Assembly: GCF_010183535.1 (NCBI RefSeq)
Contig: NC_071329.1
Span: 9,734,001 to 9,798,000, forward strand
Source: Caenorhabditis remanei
Taxonomy: Eukaryota; Nematoda; Chromadorea; Rhabditida; Rhabditidae
Direction of reading: 5' to 3'
DNA: 64,000 nucleotides
The position numbers were made by a program, and so were the translations under genes. Under the pieces are notes generated by a model that made no database searches, was not told the DNA's origin, and saw nothing but the letters and a program-made list of their open reading frames with translations. Positions 38,801 through 49,469 of this stretch are shown here, piece by piece; position 1 is the stretch's first letter; the number at the start of each line of letters is the position of its first letter.

Positions 38801-41800
38801 AGAAGGAGTACTGTATACTTCTTGTAGATTTCTCTAGGTATTTTCAGGCTGAACATTTCCGAGGGGAATATCTCTCATTTTGCAACATGCTTCAGAAACC
38901 AGAGTAGATCCGGAATGTAAGATCAAAGACTCGAATTGAAATTTGATCTACATCTGATATATCGAAGGACAACTTAATTACTTGGTAACTTTGTTAACTC
39001 CAAAACTTGTGACACCTGTCAACTCAATTCTTACTATTCCTACCGTTTACCAATTCTAAGTACGTACTTCCTAACTCAATTGGTTTCTCTCTCTCTCTTT
39101 CTTTTATGGTGATCTCATTATTTTTTGCACGAATTTTCTTTTTTAATAATTGGACAAAGTATTCTGTAAAAGGAGACGAATCGTGTTCTATATACGATGA
39201 AAAAAGGAAAGAGGAAAACAAAAACTTAAGAAAATGGAAATTATTGGTCCTGAGGATGGTGACGGCTTCTCCGACCCCTGGCCGGATAAGACGACGTCGG
39301 GAAGTAAGGGAAAAACGACGGCGACATTTAACTAAACAACACGTGTTTGTCATCAGATGAAGGAGTTGAAAAATGGAGAATAGTATGAAGAAATTGGAAA
39401 CGCAGAGATAAGGATAGAGCTGAAGAAGAAGAAGAAGGACGATGCATTGGCGAATGAATGGGGACAGAAGCAGCCTGATTTTTTAGAAGAAAAGACGAAG
39501 AAGAGGAGTGGAATGAGGGTCCCGTCTGACTCATTATTGTCGTTTTTTCATCTAATTGAATGTTCTAGAGAGAACTCAATTACTTTTTAAATTGCACTTT
39601 CTCATTTTATAAACGATCCATTGTTCAATTTGGAACAGTGTCCAGGGAAGCATTTGAACATGTTTCTCGAATTTCAGTCAAGGAATTTCACAATATTTCG
39701 AAACATTATTGGGCATTTTCAGCTCGGAGATAAGTACCTTTTTAGGAATAAGTCGACTCCCATCTATTCGCGGGCATATAATTGTTAGCAACCAAATTTT
39801 GGTCAAATTGGAACGAGAGAATGGATACGAACAGAAACATTTTGGACTCGGCACTAAATGGGAAACGACGGGTCAGTTCTCGGAATGGGTTTACGGAATG
39901 AGACAAGAAAGATCATGATGAGGACAGACAGAAGGGACCGAAATTGGATTTTGGACGGGGAAAAAGAAACATTTTAGACAACAGAGAAAGAAACAAAAGA
40001 AGTTGAAAGTTTGGGTGGTCAGGGTGGTCAAGAGACGAGGGATAACTTGATTTCGATCGGATTGGTTGAAACTTTGAGTTTTTGAACTCAGGCGAGGGAT
40101 ACCGTCTCAGATACTTTCAAAGGTATATAAATGTTTTTAATTGTTGTAATTAGTCAATTAGATATAGCAGTAACTACAAAACAGTTATTCAGTTTGCCTG
40201 GTTTTTGAACCTGAGAATTCTGTATGTCAGTTCTATGCTACTTCACAGAAGAAGACTCAGACCAAACTCCAACCCATTTTCTATTCTTCTTCTTATCACC
40301 GTGTCATGTGGACCTCTTTTTCTTTCTTCTTTCTTCTCATTTTGCACAAAAATGCTCAATGACCCTTAAGGATCTGCAATTCTCTAGTGCTTCATGGAGC
40401 GGCTCTAAATTTTTTAGCAACTCGGAATATTTGTTGGTCTAAAATCAAAACTAATGATTGGAAACGGATGAAAAAGTGGATAGAAGAATTGAAAGAAGCA
40501 CCAATAAATTGGATAAAAGATTGGAGGAGAAGGCAGCTGGTTGCACCATAAAACACACCTTATTGCTCTGGGAGCGAATGTGATTGAAACGGGAAAAGAA
40601 GAACAAGAAAAATGGTGATTAACATTGATTGTAATCACTAAAAAGAAGCAGAAAATTGATAAAGATGATGGGTTACAGGTGCGTTTCTAAAACCCTAGAT
40701 TTTCGGAAAATTACACTTAAAAAACGGGGTCAGTTACGGAACCCGAATCGTAAGTGGGTGTTCAAATTAGTCAGAAACTTGACCAGCTTCATTTCAAAAA
40801 GGAAATACTCGTGATCTCTGTGTTACAGATCCACAACACGAATTTTTTGTGAAAGAATATGTCAGAAAATAGATCAAAACTGTCTTATCTAATATATTGG
40901 AATTCTACTTCTCAAAACATGATTTCCGTTCGAGAATCTGCTAACGAATGGTCAGAGATAATGATAGATATAAATGGATGCGCACGTAAAGAGAGAAGGG
41001 GTAAAAGTCGTGCCGGTCCTTCTTCCACTGTCATGTCTTTATGAATAATTCAGTATCGACAACGAGACTCTTCTCCTTTTCTTCTTCTTCTTCTTTCCAA
41101 GTTCTCGAGTGGGAGGATGGGAAAGGTCCTGTTGATGACGGTGGACAATTTTGACTTACTTAAACAGAGAGGGATAGAGATTCGTTCGGTGCAAAGATTT
41201 CATCAAAACGGTTCCATCAGAAAGGAATGGTAGATTGCTAAGGAGTTTTAGCTAATCAGAAGCTTATCAATCAAAATATGAAATTTCAAAAAGTAATGTT
41301 AGTACAAGGACCAAACCAATTGTCAATATAATAGTGTCCGAAAGATGCAAGTAGTATTAAATGCTCAAGTATTGGCATAATATGTGGGAGGCAGCTATCG
41401 GATACCTTTTTGGCTTGAACCTTCTGGCTCACTTGAGTAAACAAATCGCCCCTTTTCTACTATTTTCTAGGTCCATTGTCTAGGTTGGAATGTTGCGACT
41501 CTATTTTCATTCTGTAACCTCAAAAATGACACCTAGAAAATGCGTTTTGTCTCGTTTGACTTTTTCGAGAACGTTGAGCTATTCATGGTCAAAATCCTTG
41601 ACTCGAACCGGATTTTAGTGACGTTGATCTCCTATTTTAGCAGAGAAAAACATAGACAAAAGAAGAGAAAAGGTGAGAGTTTAGTTCCTTTGAAAGAAAG
41701 GAAGGCATTTTTGAAAAATGGAAAAAAACGGAAGGGCAAAGTTCGAGAGCCGAGGGACAATCTAGAAATGGATATTATATGGAGACTTTCAAAAAAGGGT

Positions 41801-44800
41801 ATGTTTGTATAAAAGAAGATGAAACGAAGAAAAAAAGAAAATGAGTTCTAAACACTTGGAAAAGGTTTCAAATGAATCTAGAGACATCTAGAGAGTTAGA
41901 GAAAGAGCAATCAAAAAAACAAAGAACAGTTCTCTTTCTCTCTCTCCCCTTCGGATTGTTCACTTTGTCTACAGTTTACGTGAGAGTTGCTATTACGTGT
42001 TTGTGCTCCGAGAGAGCCCGCGAAGAGCACAAAAGAGCAAAGATACGTAGGCGGGATGAGTCAAGAGGAGAGAGAAATACAGGTAGGATATTCTATTTGC
42101 AGCTATCTCTCTTGTTAATTGCACACTTGTTCAGTGGGAAGTGAGTCGTTATGTTCGAAAATGGATATGATGAAGAAGATTATGAAAAGAAATGGGATGG
42201 AGTTGTTGGCACTGCGTAGAGCTCTCGAAAAAAAACGACGAGGGATAGAAAAAAGGGGCATTTAGATAGAAAACACTTGAAATTCAATTGGATCGGGGGC
42301 AAAAGCAAAGGAGAAGTTGAAGGAATAGAAGAAGAAGAGTCTTCAGGATAAGCTGAAGGGTGCTCGAACACCTACGGACTCTTTTGTTCTTCCTTTATGA
42401 TGAAGACACGATAGAATTCTTGGCCAAAGTTTTCATTATTTGGAGACAACGTGGAAATAAGAAATAGTTTTTTAAAAGGAAACATAAAAGAGAAACAAGA
42501 ACAACATAGAAGAAGAAGAAGTAAGAAGTGAAAAGAAAATAATGAAAATTAGAATAATGATGATGTCATCTGAAGGGACCAAATACGTGTGGTGGAAGAA
42601 GTTGTAAGAGGTGTTTCGGTGATTCACAGTTACCTTGATTCAAAAAATATGAAAAAGAAGGTGAGGGGTGTCTGGTATCCAACAATTTTCAAAAAAATCT
42701 GATGAAATAAAATCCATCATTTAACAGATTCAGGAACCTACTAACACTGCAGACTTTCTATAACTGTTCTTCACTGAAATCGGAAAGAATATGCGGGAAA
42801 AATAGAGACGCAGAGAAAAAATAAACTATTTAGGAAGATAGGGTAAACCTTGTTCCATTTGTAAATAAAATAGGCTCAAATCCAGCACCAGAGCACATTT
42901 CTTGTTCCGCCTCTTTTCTAAATATTTTCTTTTCATGTCATAGCATTTTGAAACTCAATTACTTTCTCTCCTACTCAATTTGGAAACTTTTTTCAATGAA
43001 CCAATCTCACAACCTCTTTTTTCTTTAAAGTGCCTAGTTTAACTTTTCTCAAAAAAGCAAAACGGAAGTGTATTCTCAAAACTTCCGGTTTCTATAAAAT
43101 GAAGAAAAATGTTGAGTTTCATGTAGATAGGACCTAGGAAATTGAAGGAAATATGAACTGAATTCATTTGAAAAATGAAAAGTTCGGAAGAGAAAAAAAA
43201 TGGAAAGTGAGAAGAGTAATTAGAGAAAAAGGAGTCATTTAAAGATGAAAAGAGAAAAAGTAAAAGAAAAAACAGAGGAATTAGTAGAAGTGAAACGAGG
43301 AAGTTGGAGGTCAAGAAAAAGAAGGAAAACGATAATTTGGTCATAGTTTGTCTGCTCCCTTTTATGTAAATTCTCTCAAAAAAATAGAAGATTTCGATGG
43401 TGGGAGGAATCTTATAAAGGTGCATTCCTCCGTCTAAAGTTCAGTTCAAAGTTTTAGAGTTAAAAGGAAAAAAGGCTGTTGTCAATAGAAATATTTTGCC
43501 TTAATTGAATCAGGATTAGTTGTAAACAACACACTTTTTATTCCAGACAAATAACTGAAAGTGCTTGGTAATTTATCACTTTATGTCCACGGAAAACGAC
43601 TCAATAAATATTCAGAGGTCTAGGGAAAAAGTGCAGTTCACACTGTTTTCTGCTTGGGTTTAGATTGTTTAAAGAGAAATAGTGCGAAATTCTGTGTGAA
43701 AGTTCCGAAATTTCGTCAGTTGAAAACTACTGCTTCACAGAAAAAAAGAAACAAATTGATGTTCCTTGCAAGGGTTTAGACGGGAAACGCCTTTTTTTAG
43801 TTTTTCGTTTACCATGCTTAGTTTCGAAAAAACAAAAATAATGTTGCCAGGAAACGAGAGTGTCTTTTCTGATTTATTGGGTGAAGTGTCACTTTCACTA
43901 AGGGCTTGACAAAATAAAAAAATTTGGGAATCAATATGAAAAAAAGGGAAAAAACTTCTTGGAGCTCTCGCCTTCGGCACACAATTATTTGGAGTCAGTG
44001 GTGTAATTAAAAGTTTCGAGAACTCTTAAGTGAAAAAGAAGGGAAAAAGATTCGAACTGACATCATCAATCAAACAAAAGTTCCTGATAATCAGTGATTT
44101 CTTATTCCAATTTTTTTAATAAAATTGAAATTCACAGTTGAGTGAATATCATTCGAAAGATCATTTCATAGACTTCCCTTTTTCTTGTCTTGCTTTACCA
44201 ATTATATTCAGAAATGACATGGTTAGTAATAGGGGAACACCAAAGAAATTATTAAAAATATGGAGAGAAGCTGAGAAGTTTGAGAGCCAAAAGTGGGAGA
44301 AAATGGAAAGAAAATGAAGAAAAACAAGGATGTCGAAAACTTGGAAGAACCAATTTTTAAGCAAGATAACATATCTATTTGTATTTTATTCCGAATACAT
44401 TAACTCGATGGAATATACTGAAAAAGATTGAAGAAGAAGAAGAAGAAGAAGACAAGGAAAAGTGTGGAATGAAATAAACACTGATTTATGGCTCGGAGGG
44501 CAATCGTGCGCGAGACATCAACACAGGTCAACTCTATCTCGTAACAGCTGACAACAACTGAGTGGACACGTCGTCTGATGGATCGAAAAGTGGACATTTA
44601 TCATTTCGGAACGAGAGTTGAAGTAGAATGCTACTCTGATGATTGGGTTGTGACGTCATTGTTTTGGAACAATGAAACAAAATGAGATGGGAACAGAAAA
44701 CATCGGAAGTCTAGGAGTCAGCAGCAGAAATATTTAAATTAAATAGTTTCTGGTTATTTTCCATAGTTTTTTGTAGAGAGCAGCACTTCTAGAATTATCT

Positions 44801-47289
44801 GCTCACTTGATTTCAACATGATACAGACAACACAATTCTTGGAGATATGAATGAAACATCCAGAATCAAACAGAAAATCCGTCGATATCAATTGAATTTA
44901 GTTTACACATTATGCTGCAACACAACCACAAATCACTTGAAATGTGACAAATTTCACGGGGAACGGATCCCGATCCTCTTGTTCTCTTTGATATCATAAG
45001 ACCATCCGAACAAGAGTTTTTTGAAATTCATGTATTCTCTAAAAGTCCAATTTGAAGAGAGAAAAGGAAACATCGTTCTGACCAAAACAACAAGGAATGC
45101 GGTTGTTTGTTGTATGTATTCTCGGAAAGAAACGGAGGGTCGTTCATATTTTATGGGAATTCATGAAATGACCAAGTCACTGCTTCTGAAAGCAAAAAAT
45201 ATTGCTTTTTCGAGTTTTTTGATTTGTGGGATTCCGGAAAAATGTTCGAACGTTCCATTTTCCATGTTTTCCTGATTTGTCATTTTGTTAAGAACAAAAG
45301 AAAACAAATACTGGAAATCATAATTAATTTATTCGAAACTTGGAAATGAGTCTAACGAGTCGAGATCACTTTTTTCCAGAATAAAAAAACTAAATCTAGG
45401 CGGGTCCAAACTTTTAATGAAATATGATTCCCATTTTCAGGAGAATCAGCAAAGGAACTGAAAGATAATTATTGGATGTTAATAAAAAGGAAGTTCAAGA
45501 TCATAAAAATCTTTTTAGAAACATGGAAACCTCTAACAAAATGAGGGAACGAAGAGGCAAATCGTAGTTTCTAAAAATGAATTGTTACAGTTTTGAGAGC
45601 GAAAGAGACTTCTAATTCCTATTAATCTCTTCGCCCAACTTTTTCTCCATTTCTTCTTCTAATTTCTTGTGTCGTTCTCTCTTTTCTTCTCAAAATTCTA
45701 AACAAACATACGGACCCTTCTTCGGTTTTTTAAAAGAAAAACTCGAGTGGATAGCACGCGAAAAGGCGCGAATCGTTCTTTTTATGCCATGTTTCGAGAT
45801 TTCGGAGAAATAGAGAAGAGATATCAAATTGCTTTTCCTTTTGTCAGATACTCTTTTCTCGATGTTTCGAAATGATGAAAAGTTGGAAAGGAAGAAGAAG
45901 AAAGAGGATGTGATTTAGAATTAAAGTAATCAAAGAGCATCCAAATTTGTACAGTTGAAAACGAGGCATGCGAAGGCAAAGTTTCAGAGTCTATGTTTTA
46001 AAAAGCTGGAAGCAAGATAATTACATTTCGAAGACCAAAAATCCTAATCTTCGAAGGGGCGAACACTTCAAAGTGAATTACGAAAAAACATGGATAATAA
46101 AAATCTTGAAACAAAAAAATTGACGTCGAAAAACGTAATAAAAACAAAAGGTTTTTAAAAATGCGCAATCAAAGTTTCGAAAAAATAAACTCACGAGCTG
46201 AAGACCCATGCCATGAATATTTGGGAATGATATCGACGGAAACTGCTGATATTGTACTCATTTTGTGATTGACCATCGACATACTGCTCGCTTTTCGATT
46301 ATTTGTCAGAACTTCACGATTTTGATACTGCAAAAACAATTAATTGCAGTTAATATCAGAGAGATTTTTGAGTTATCAACAGTCGAAATAAACAAAAAAC
46401 ACGATTCAATCCAATTTTCGAATTAATCCGATTTCATATTCTTCTAGATAATTCAGTTTGAAAAATAGCAAAAAATACAGGTGTCCAATTTTATGTTTTA
46501 AAACCAGAAAAATAAATCTGTGTTCTGGTAAAAAAGCGTATGTGTATCGTATGAAACTGAATTTTTTGCACGACATGAAAACCAAATGGAAAAGTGAAAA
46601 CTAGGTTCTTTCTGACCCTACAAGCATGTTCATCAGACTTCTATTCAAAAAAGAAAACCCGATTTTCCTGTTGAAAAAAATGTGATTTTAAGTCACGAGG
46701 ATCTTTGTGTTTTGTTGGGTAGATCAAAATATTAGAAAGAAAAGGGTTGGGCTAGAATGAATTAGGACCACAAGTATTACTTCGGACAAATACCATTTGA
46801 GTTCAACTTAAAGTTTAATGAATAATTTTAGCGAAATGCTATAAATTTTTAAAATTTAAAAACTACAGGTACTTGCACTTCAAAATAAGAAAACTTTTTG
46901 TCACGAAACTGTTGTTTTACTGTCAAATGTGTTTTATTTGTTATGGCCTCTTGTACTTTCTTCATTATTCAGCGACTATTTAGATGATCGATACACCTGA
47001 TATTGATCTCAATCTCAAATAAATAATTTGAGCAAAAGTTAGTATCTTCCTATTATTCAATGTATCAGCTTTCGAAGTTTTTACTTTATTTAGTATTAGT
47101 CATAAAAAGAGTCTAATATTGTCTACGCTTTTCTGGAAATATTCATTGTCTGACAGACGGGAAACTCACCATTGAAAGAGTATCTTTTCTCATTGGTTGA
47201 CTGAATGCAGATGCTTTTCTTCCACCACCTGCAACGTGTGAATGTGACTTTTCTTGTAGGAATCCATCTAGAAGACCTCCGAATGCCAT
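17856..47289 (-). CDS. Giant Ser/His/acidic-rich protein of unknown function, long isoform
   Basis: Not recognised. Minus-strand exons: 47289-47170, 46327-46195, 31117-30692, 22662-22594, 22183-22028, 21711-21630, 21166-21081, 21012-20815, 20766-20617, 20562-20493, 19828-19772, 19722-19643, 18608-18527, 18081-17967 or on to 17856. Thirteen consecutive junctions are phase-consistent, which is strong support. Length is about 608 aa to the last donor, or 644 aa with read-through to the stop at 17856. The protein looks disordered. Exon 3 is His/Asn/Thr/Ser-rich. Later it has a basic PKA-like patch (PRRRRMSLLQTLR), KNKIFGKKKDSG, a Glu run (exon 8), RRHRTSSCPDITS, and an acidic tail with LNFDDSDSADFS and EQEISEYLEHC. 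No enzyme or membrane segment is visible; a scaffold or signalling role is only a guess. Introns reach 15 kb. Confidence 0.75.
18657..18830 (+). CDS. 57-codon ORF in a segment open in all + frames
   Basis: ATG at 18657 opens MDVIKQNFRVKFDTKAPILR and stops at 18828. An overlapping frame in the same segment reads TTAIIDMFARCEKRN and NVLDGVDLMRFWRT, also protein-like, after a possible GTTTAG acceptor. Lies in an intron of the giant minus-strand gene. Coding status undecided. Confidence 0.2.
   Translation: MDVIKQNFRVKFDTKAPILRLGLKRFRELSDPRRQPSSICLLGAKKEMFEEQTVEMY
22777..22981 (-). CDS. Alternative first exon of the giant minus-strand gene
   Basis: ATG at 22981 opens a frame starting MLSGNTTMMNDYIMFRLL, followed by a Gly/Ala/Val-rich stretch and PRKSITAEN. 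A GTACTG donor follows in phase 1, the same phase as exon 30692-31117. Both therefore splice correctly to the common exon at 22662 (here completing Glu, then PFCSPMVPHVPIRERLA). The short isoform would be about 450-486 aa and lacks the His-rich region. Two GC boxes lie at 23234-23264, about 260 bp upstream, marking a likely internal promoter. The donor is not a perfect consensus. Confidence 0.7.
23234..23264 (+). promoter_or_regulatory. Double GC box upstream of internal start exon
   Basis: AGTGGGCGGAGTC (23234-23246) and ATGGGCGGACCCC (23252-23264), about 255-285 bp upstream of the minus-strand ATG at 22981. Same paired arrangement as before jun-1 exon 1. Confidence 0.45.
23936..24031 (+). 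CDS. Possible 31-residue mini-ORF or first exon
   Basis: A very strong acceptor-like GGTTTTTTTTCAG ends one base before an ATG that opens MLAGHPTQPTGTFYAHDKRI, with a stop at 24029. The setting resembles a trans-spliced (SL) start. It is on the opposite strand to the giant gene, inside one of its introns. A GTTATT donor after 23996 would allow splicing, but no next exon was found. Could be chance. Confidence 0.25.
   Translation: MLAGHPTQPTGTFYAHDKRIGYSASRFSVTH
25211..25223 (+). promoter_or_regulatory. Isolated copy of the AGTGGGCGGAGTC box
   Basis: Identical 13-mer to 23234, preceded by the same GAA; a related ATGGGCGGAA lies at 25091. Inside a long intron of the giant gene with no start exon identified nearby. 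Confidence 0.35.
26803..27198 (-). CDS. Longest intronic minus-strand ORF (132 codons), status unclear
   Basis: Open frame with no clear start context. The second half (SIKIEDVVDNSSPTSERIQR, then RTFRRRADLNWRNFQ) looks more protein-like than the first and is preceded by a TATTCAG acceptor. If real it would be an extra exon of the giant gene, but no phase-matched donor was identified. Could equally be chance in a long intron. Confidence 0.18.
30692..31117 (-). CDS. His/Ser/Thr-rich exon of the giant minus-strand gene
   Basis: Third exon of the long isoform (142 codons). It has a CATTCTAG acceptor, phase 1 in and phase 1 out, and a GTTAG donor. It encodes a Cys-containing start (TFPTSPWCSSQCSADEQMWG), then His clusters (HHPHHPHHHAHHAHFG), a Ser/Thr/Asn run and a second His run, ending TSRKKRF. 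His runs are typical of metal- or condensate-associated disordered regions (inference). An internal ATG at 31061 could serve as another start. Confidence 0.75.
31183..31193 (+). repeat. Poly-G tract, 11 bases
   Basis: Run of 11 G on the + strand, about 65 bp upstream (in transcript direction) of the His-rich exon. Capable of G-quadruplex formation; such tracts are unstable in nematodes lacking the FANCJ helicase DOG-1 (known). Confidence 0.85.
32309..32954. mobile_element. Foldback/MITE-like element with 35-bp perfect inverted ends
   Basis: Left end ATATAAGAAAGCCAGAATTT (continuing GGAAATTTTTAATTT) is matched exactly in reverse by the right end at 32920-32954. Imperfect pairing continues inward. 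No transposase frame inside (646 bp), so non-autonomous. A perfect 16-bp palindrome TCGGCAAAGTTGCCGA sits at 32681-32696. Lies in the 15-kb intron of the giant gene. A TA target duplication is possible. Confidence 0.75.
33851..33863 (+). promoter_or_regulatory. Isolated copy of the AGTGGGCGGAGTC box
   Basis: Third identical copy, same orientation, about 2.7 kb upstream of the His-rich exon. Could mark another promoter of the giant gene or simply be a dispersed element. Confidence 0.3.
38661..38698 (+). repeat. Two-copy tandem repeat
   Basis: AAAAAATTAGAAATTCG occurs at 38661-38677 and again at 38682-38698. Short duplication in intronic sequence; no function suggested. Confidence 0.8.
39340..39534 (-). 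CDS. Candidate alternative first exon of the giant gene
   Basis: ATG at 39534 in a favourable context (ACAATAATG) opens MSQTGPSFHSSSSSFLLKN, a Ser-rich frame of 68 codons resembling the composition of the known exons. A GTTTCC donor after CTG-C would give the required phase 1, but it is a poor donor. Position inside the 15-kb intron fits an extra promoter. Low support. Confidence 0.22.
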
Positions 47290-48218
47290 TTCCTGTAAAT
47301 TGGGCCAAATAGAATATTCCTCGGGATTTCAGACGATTCTCGAATACCAATGAGATTGAGAGAACGTTGAACGGAATGAAAACAAAAGAAAACAAGAAAG
47401 AGAAGTTGAGAATACTAGGAGACTATGAAAGTGGTTGGGGAAATTAGGCGAAAACATATTTTATGAGTGAAAAGAATACTCGGACGGACTTCTTTTCGAG
47501 CGCTCACTTCTCTAAATCACCGAGTTATGGTTACACGTCACCACTTCTTCTTCTTCTTCTTTTTATTCTTTTCGTTGACGACGACGACAACTAGAGAAGA
47601 CGATTTGATTTATTTCATTTTGCTCGTTTGTTTAGTATTTTGATGGCTGAGAAATGAAAAAAGAAAATGAGAGGAAATGAGTGATTGAACGTTTTCACAC
47701 TTTTCCAGCTGTTGTTCTTAGATAAAATCAAATTAATAACTTTATAGATTTCGAATGGGTTTTTGAGAATTTATGAATAACACATGTATAGCTTGTTGGT
47801 GTTTAGAACTAGGAAGGTTTCAACAAAGAAATTATGAAAACTTGAAAAGGAGCGTCTCATGACATAGTACAGTAACATACAATACTTGAACATGAAGATA
47901 ACAGTGGTTTGAGAACACGCCAGACACGACGAGATTACAAAATTTTGATGCCAAAAAGCGAATCTCATTTTCATAAATACTTTAAAAATAAACTCCTGTT
48001 TCTAATTTTACACAATTAAGATCTCCGCCTACGAATGATTACTCCTTGTTCATCTCAAATGACGTAGATCAAATGATTGAACACTTGCAACTAGTCTAGA
48101 CCAATGATTATAAGATTTAAATTATTTTGAATAAAATTCGTACAAACGTAGTAGATATAGCTTTATTCGTAATATTTGCGTCAAGTTTGCTATCGTTACT
48201 CGTAGCTTAGTGACCGAA

Positions 48219-48482
48219 ATGTCTGGAGTTGAAGGACCACCAGAATTGAAAAAAGAGATACAAAAAGAGATATCTAACTGAATGCATTTTGTTTTGAAAG
48301 ATCTGGAGATCATACAAAGAATCAATGAACAATTTTCACCTGGAAACCTGAGTTTCGAAACCTCCGAACTGATGGTTGGTGTGACAGAACACTTATTTTT
48401 GAATCAAAATGGAAAAGTTTGGCTGAAGACTTGTAAATCTAGAAGTGCGAATGCGAATGAACACGAAAAACAAGAAGTGTGA
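48219..48482 (+). pseudogene. Small broken ORF with in-frame TGA
   Basis: ATG at 48219 opens MSGVEGPPELKKEIQKEISN, then TGA at 48279-48281, and the same frame continues with MHFVLKDLEIIQRINEQFS for another 66 codons to the stop at 48480. Both halves read as one amphipathic helical protein, which suggests a recently broken gene or retrocopy. A downstream acceptor at 49009 opens MDHLKFWKDERTGSIPPAD-stop, which could be a last exon if a GTTTGG donor at 48414 is used. Not recognised; low-to-moderate support. Confidence 0.35.
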
Positions 48483-49371
48483 ATTTGAAAAACTATCATG
48501 TCTAGAGAAAAGAAGAATGTAAAAAAAAGGCTAAAAGTCATGTTATCGGATGACTGAAAACCCAATACCTCGTCGTTTCTTTTCAGATCACACCGAAGAA
48601 AACAAGACGAAATTTGATCAGAGAGTCATTGCTAATACAGAAAAGAACATACGAAGGAGGCAGGTGTTTAAAAAGTGGGAGGAGTAAGATTTGCACGAAG
48701 CTCTCACTCCTGATGACATGTTTTTGTTGGTCTCACTTCTCAAGGGATGACCGACAGGGAGCATTTGGGAGCCAAGGGGCATTTGAGAACAGCTGATGAA
48801 GGAAGTAGTGGACACACTCTACGAACACAAGAGTACTAGTCGAATGGGTGGGATAGGAAAAAAGATATGGAGCTCACTTCAGAATAATAGAAAATGTTTT
48901 TTTGGAATTTATAGCATATAACTTTCATCTTTTGTTAGTGGTCTATGACTTCGTAGGCGGAGAATTGATGAATAATCTGTAGTTGTAATAATGTTTCAGA
49001 ATTTTCAGATGGATCATCTGAAATTCTGGAAAGATGAAAGAACAGGAAGTATTCCACCAGCAGACTAACTTCTTTTTTCATTTTTGGTTTTCACCCAAAC
49101 AATCTCGAACTCAATTTCAGCTTCTGAGCTCGTTAGCGACCCTTTTCTTTGTCAAAACATGCATTCAGAGAGTTTTGGAAAAATGACACATTCTTCGGAG
49201 TGTCACGTGGTTTAACTGGTCTGCAAACCTAATTTTCAACAACAAAAAACAATAATTCAGAAACAGTTTCGGTCTGAATATTTTTTGATCGCAGTGGGCA
49301 AAAAAGTATACTAATTTGAAAAATTAACATTTTCAGACTGCGCCACAAAATTTTAGACATTATCGAGTATG

Positions 49372-49469
49372 TACAGCACTGGCCATAAAGAATACGACAC
49401 TTGCAGTGTTTAGTTGACAATTTTCAACTGAAAACTGCAAGTGCCGTATTCTTTATGGTCAGTACTGTA
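49372..49469. mobile_element. 98-bp Tc1-like terminal-repeat hairpin
   Basis: TACAGCACTGGCCATAAAGA through CTTGCAG, then a short loop around 49407-49432, then the near-perfect reverse complement ending ACTGTA. Outer bases are TA, as for Tc1/mariner target duplication, and the CAGYACTGGCCA start resembles Tc1 ends (from memory). Two ends joined with almost no interior. Confidence 0.75.

Larger units (their letters stand above)
31118..46194 (-). other. 15-kb intron of the giant gene
   Basis: Holds the poly-G tract, the 32.3-kb foldback element, the GC box at 33.85 kb, the tandem repeat at 38.66 kb and the candidate start exon at 39.5 kb. Very rich in GAA/AAG runs on the + strand. Otherwise no supportable feature. 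Confidence 0.6.

Noticed and set aside
48279..48281. Selenocysteine reading of the in-frame TGA
   Set aside because: Only one selenoprotein (thioredoxin reductase) is known in these nematodes and no SECIS-like hairpin was evident; a broken gene is simpler.
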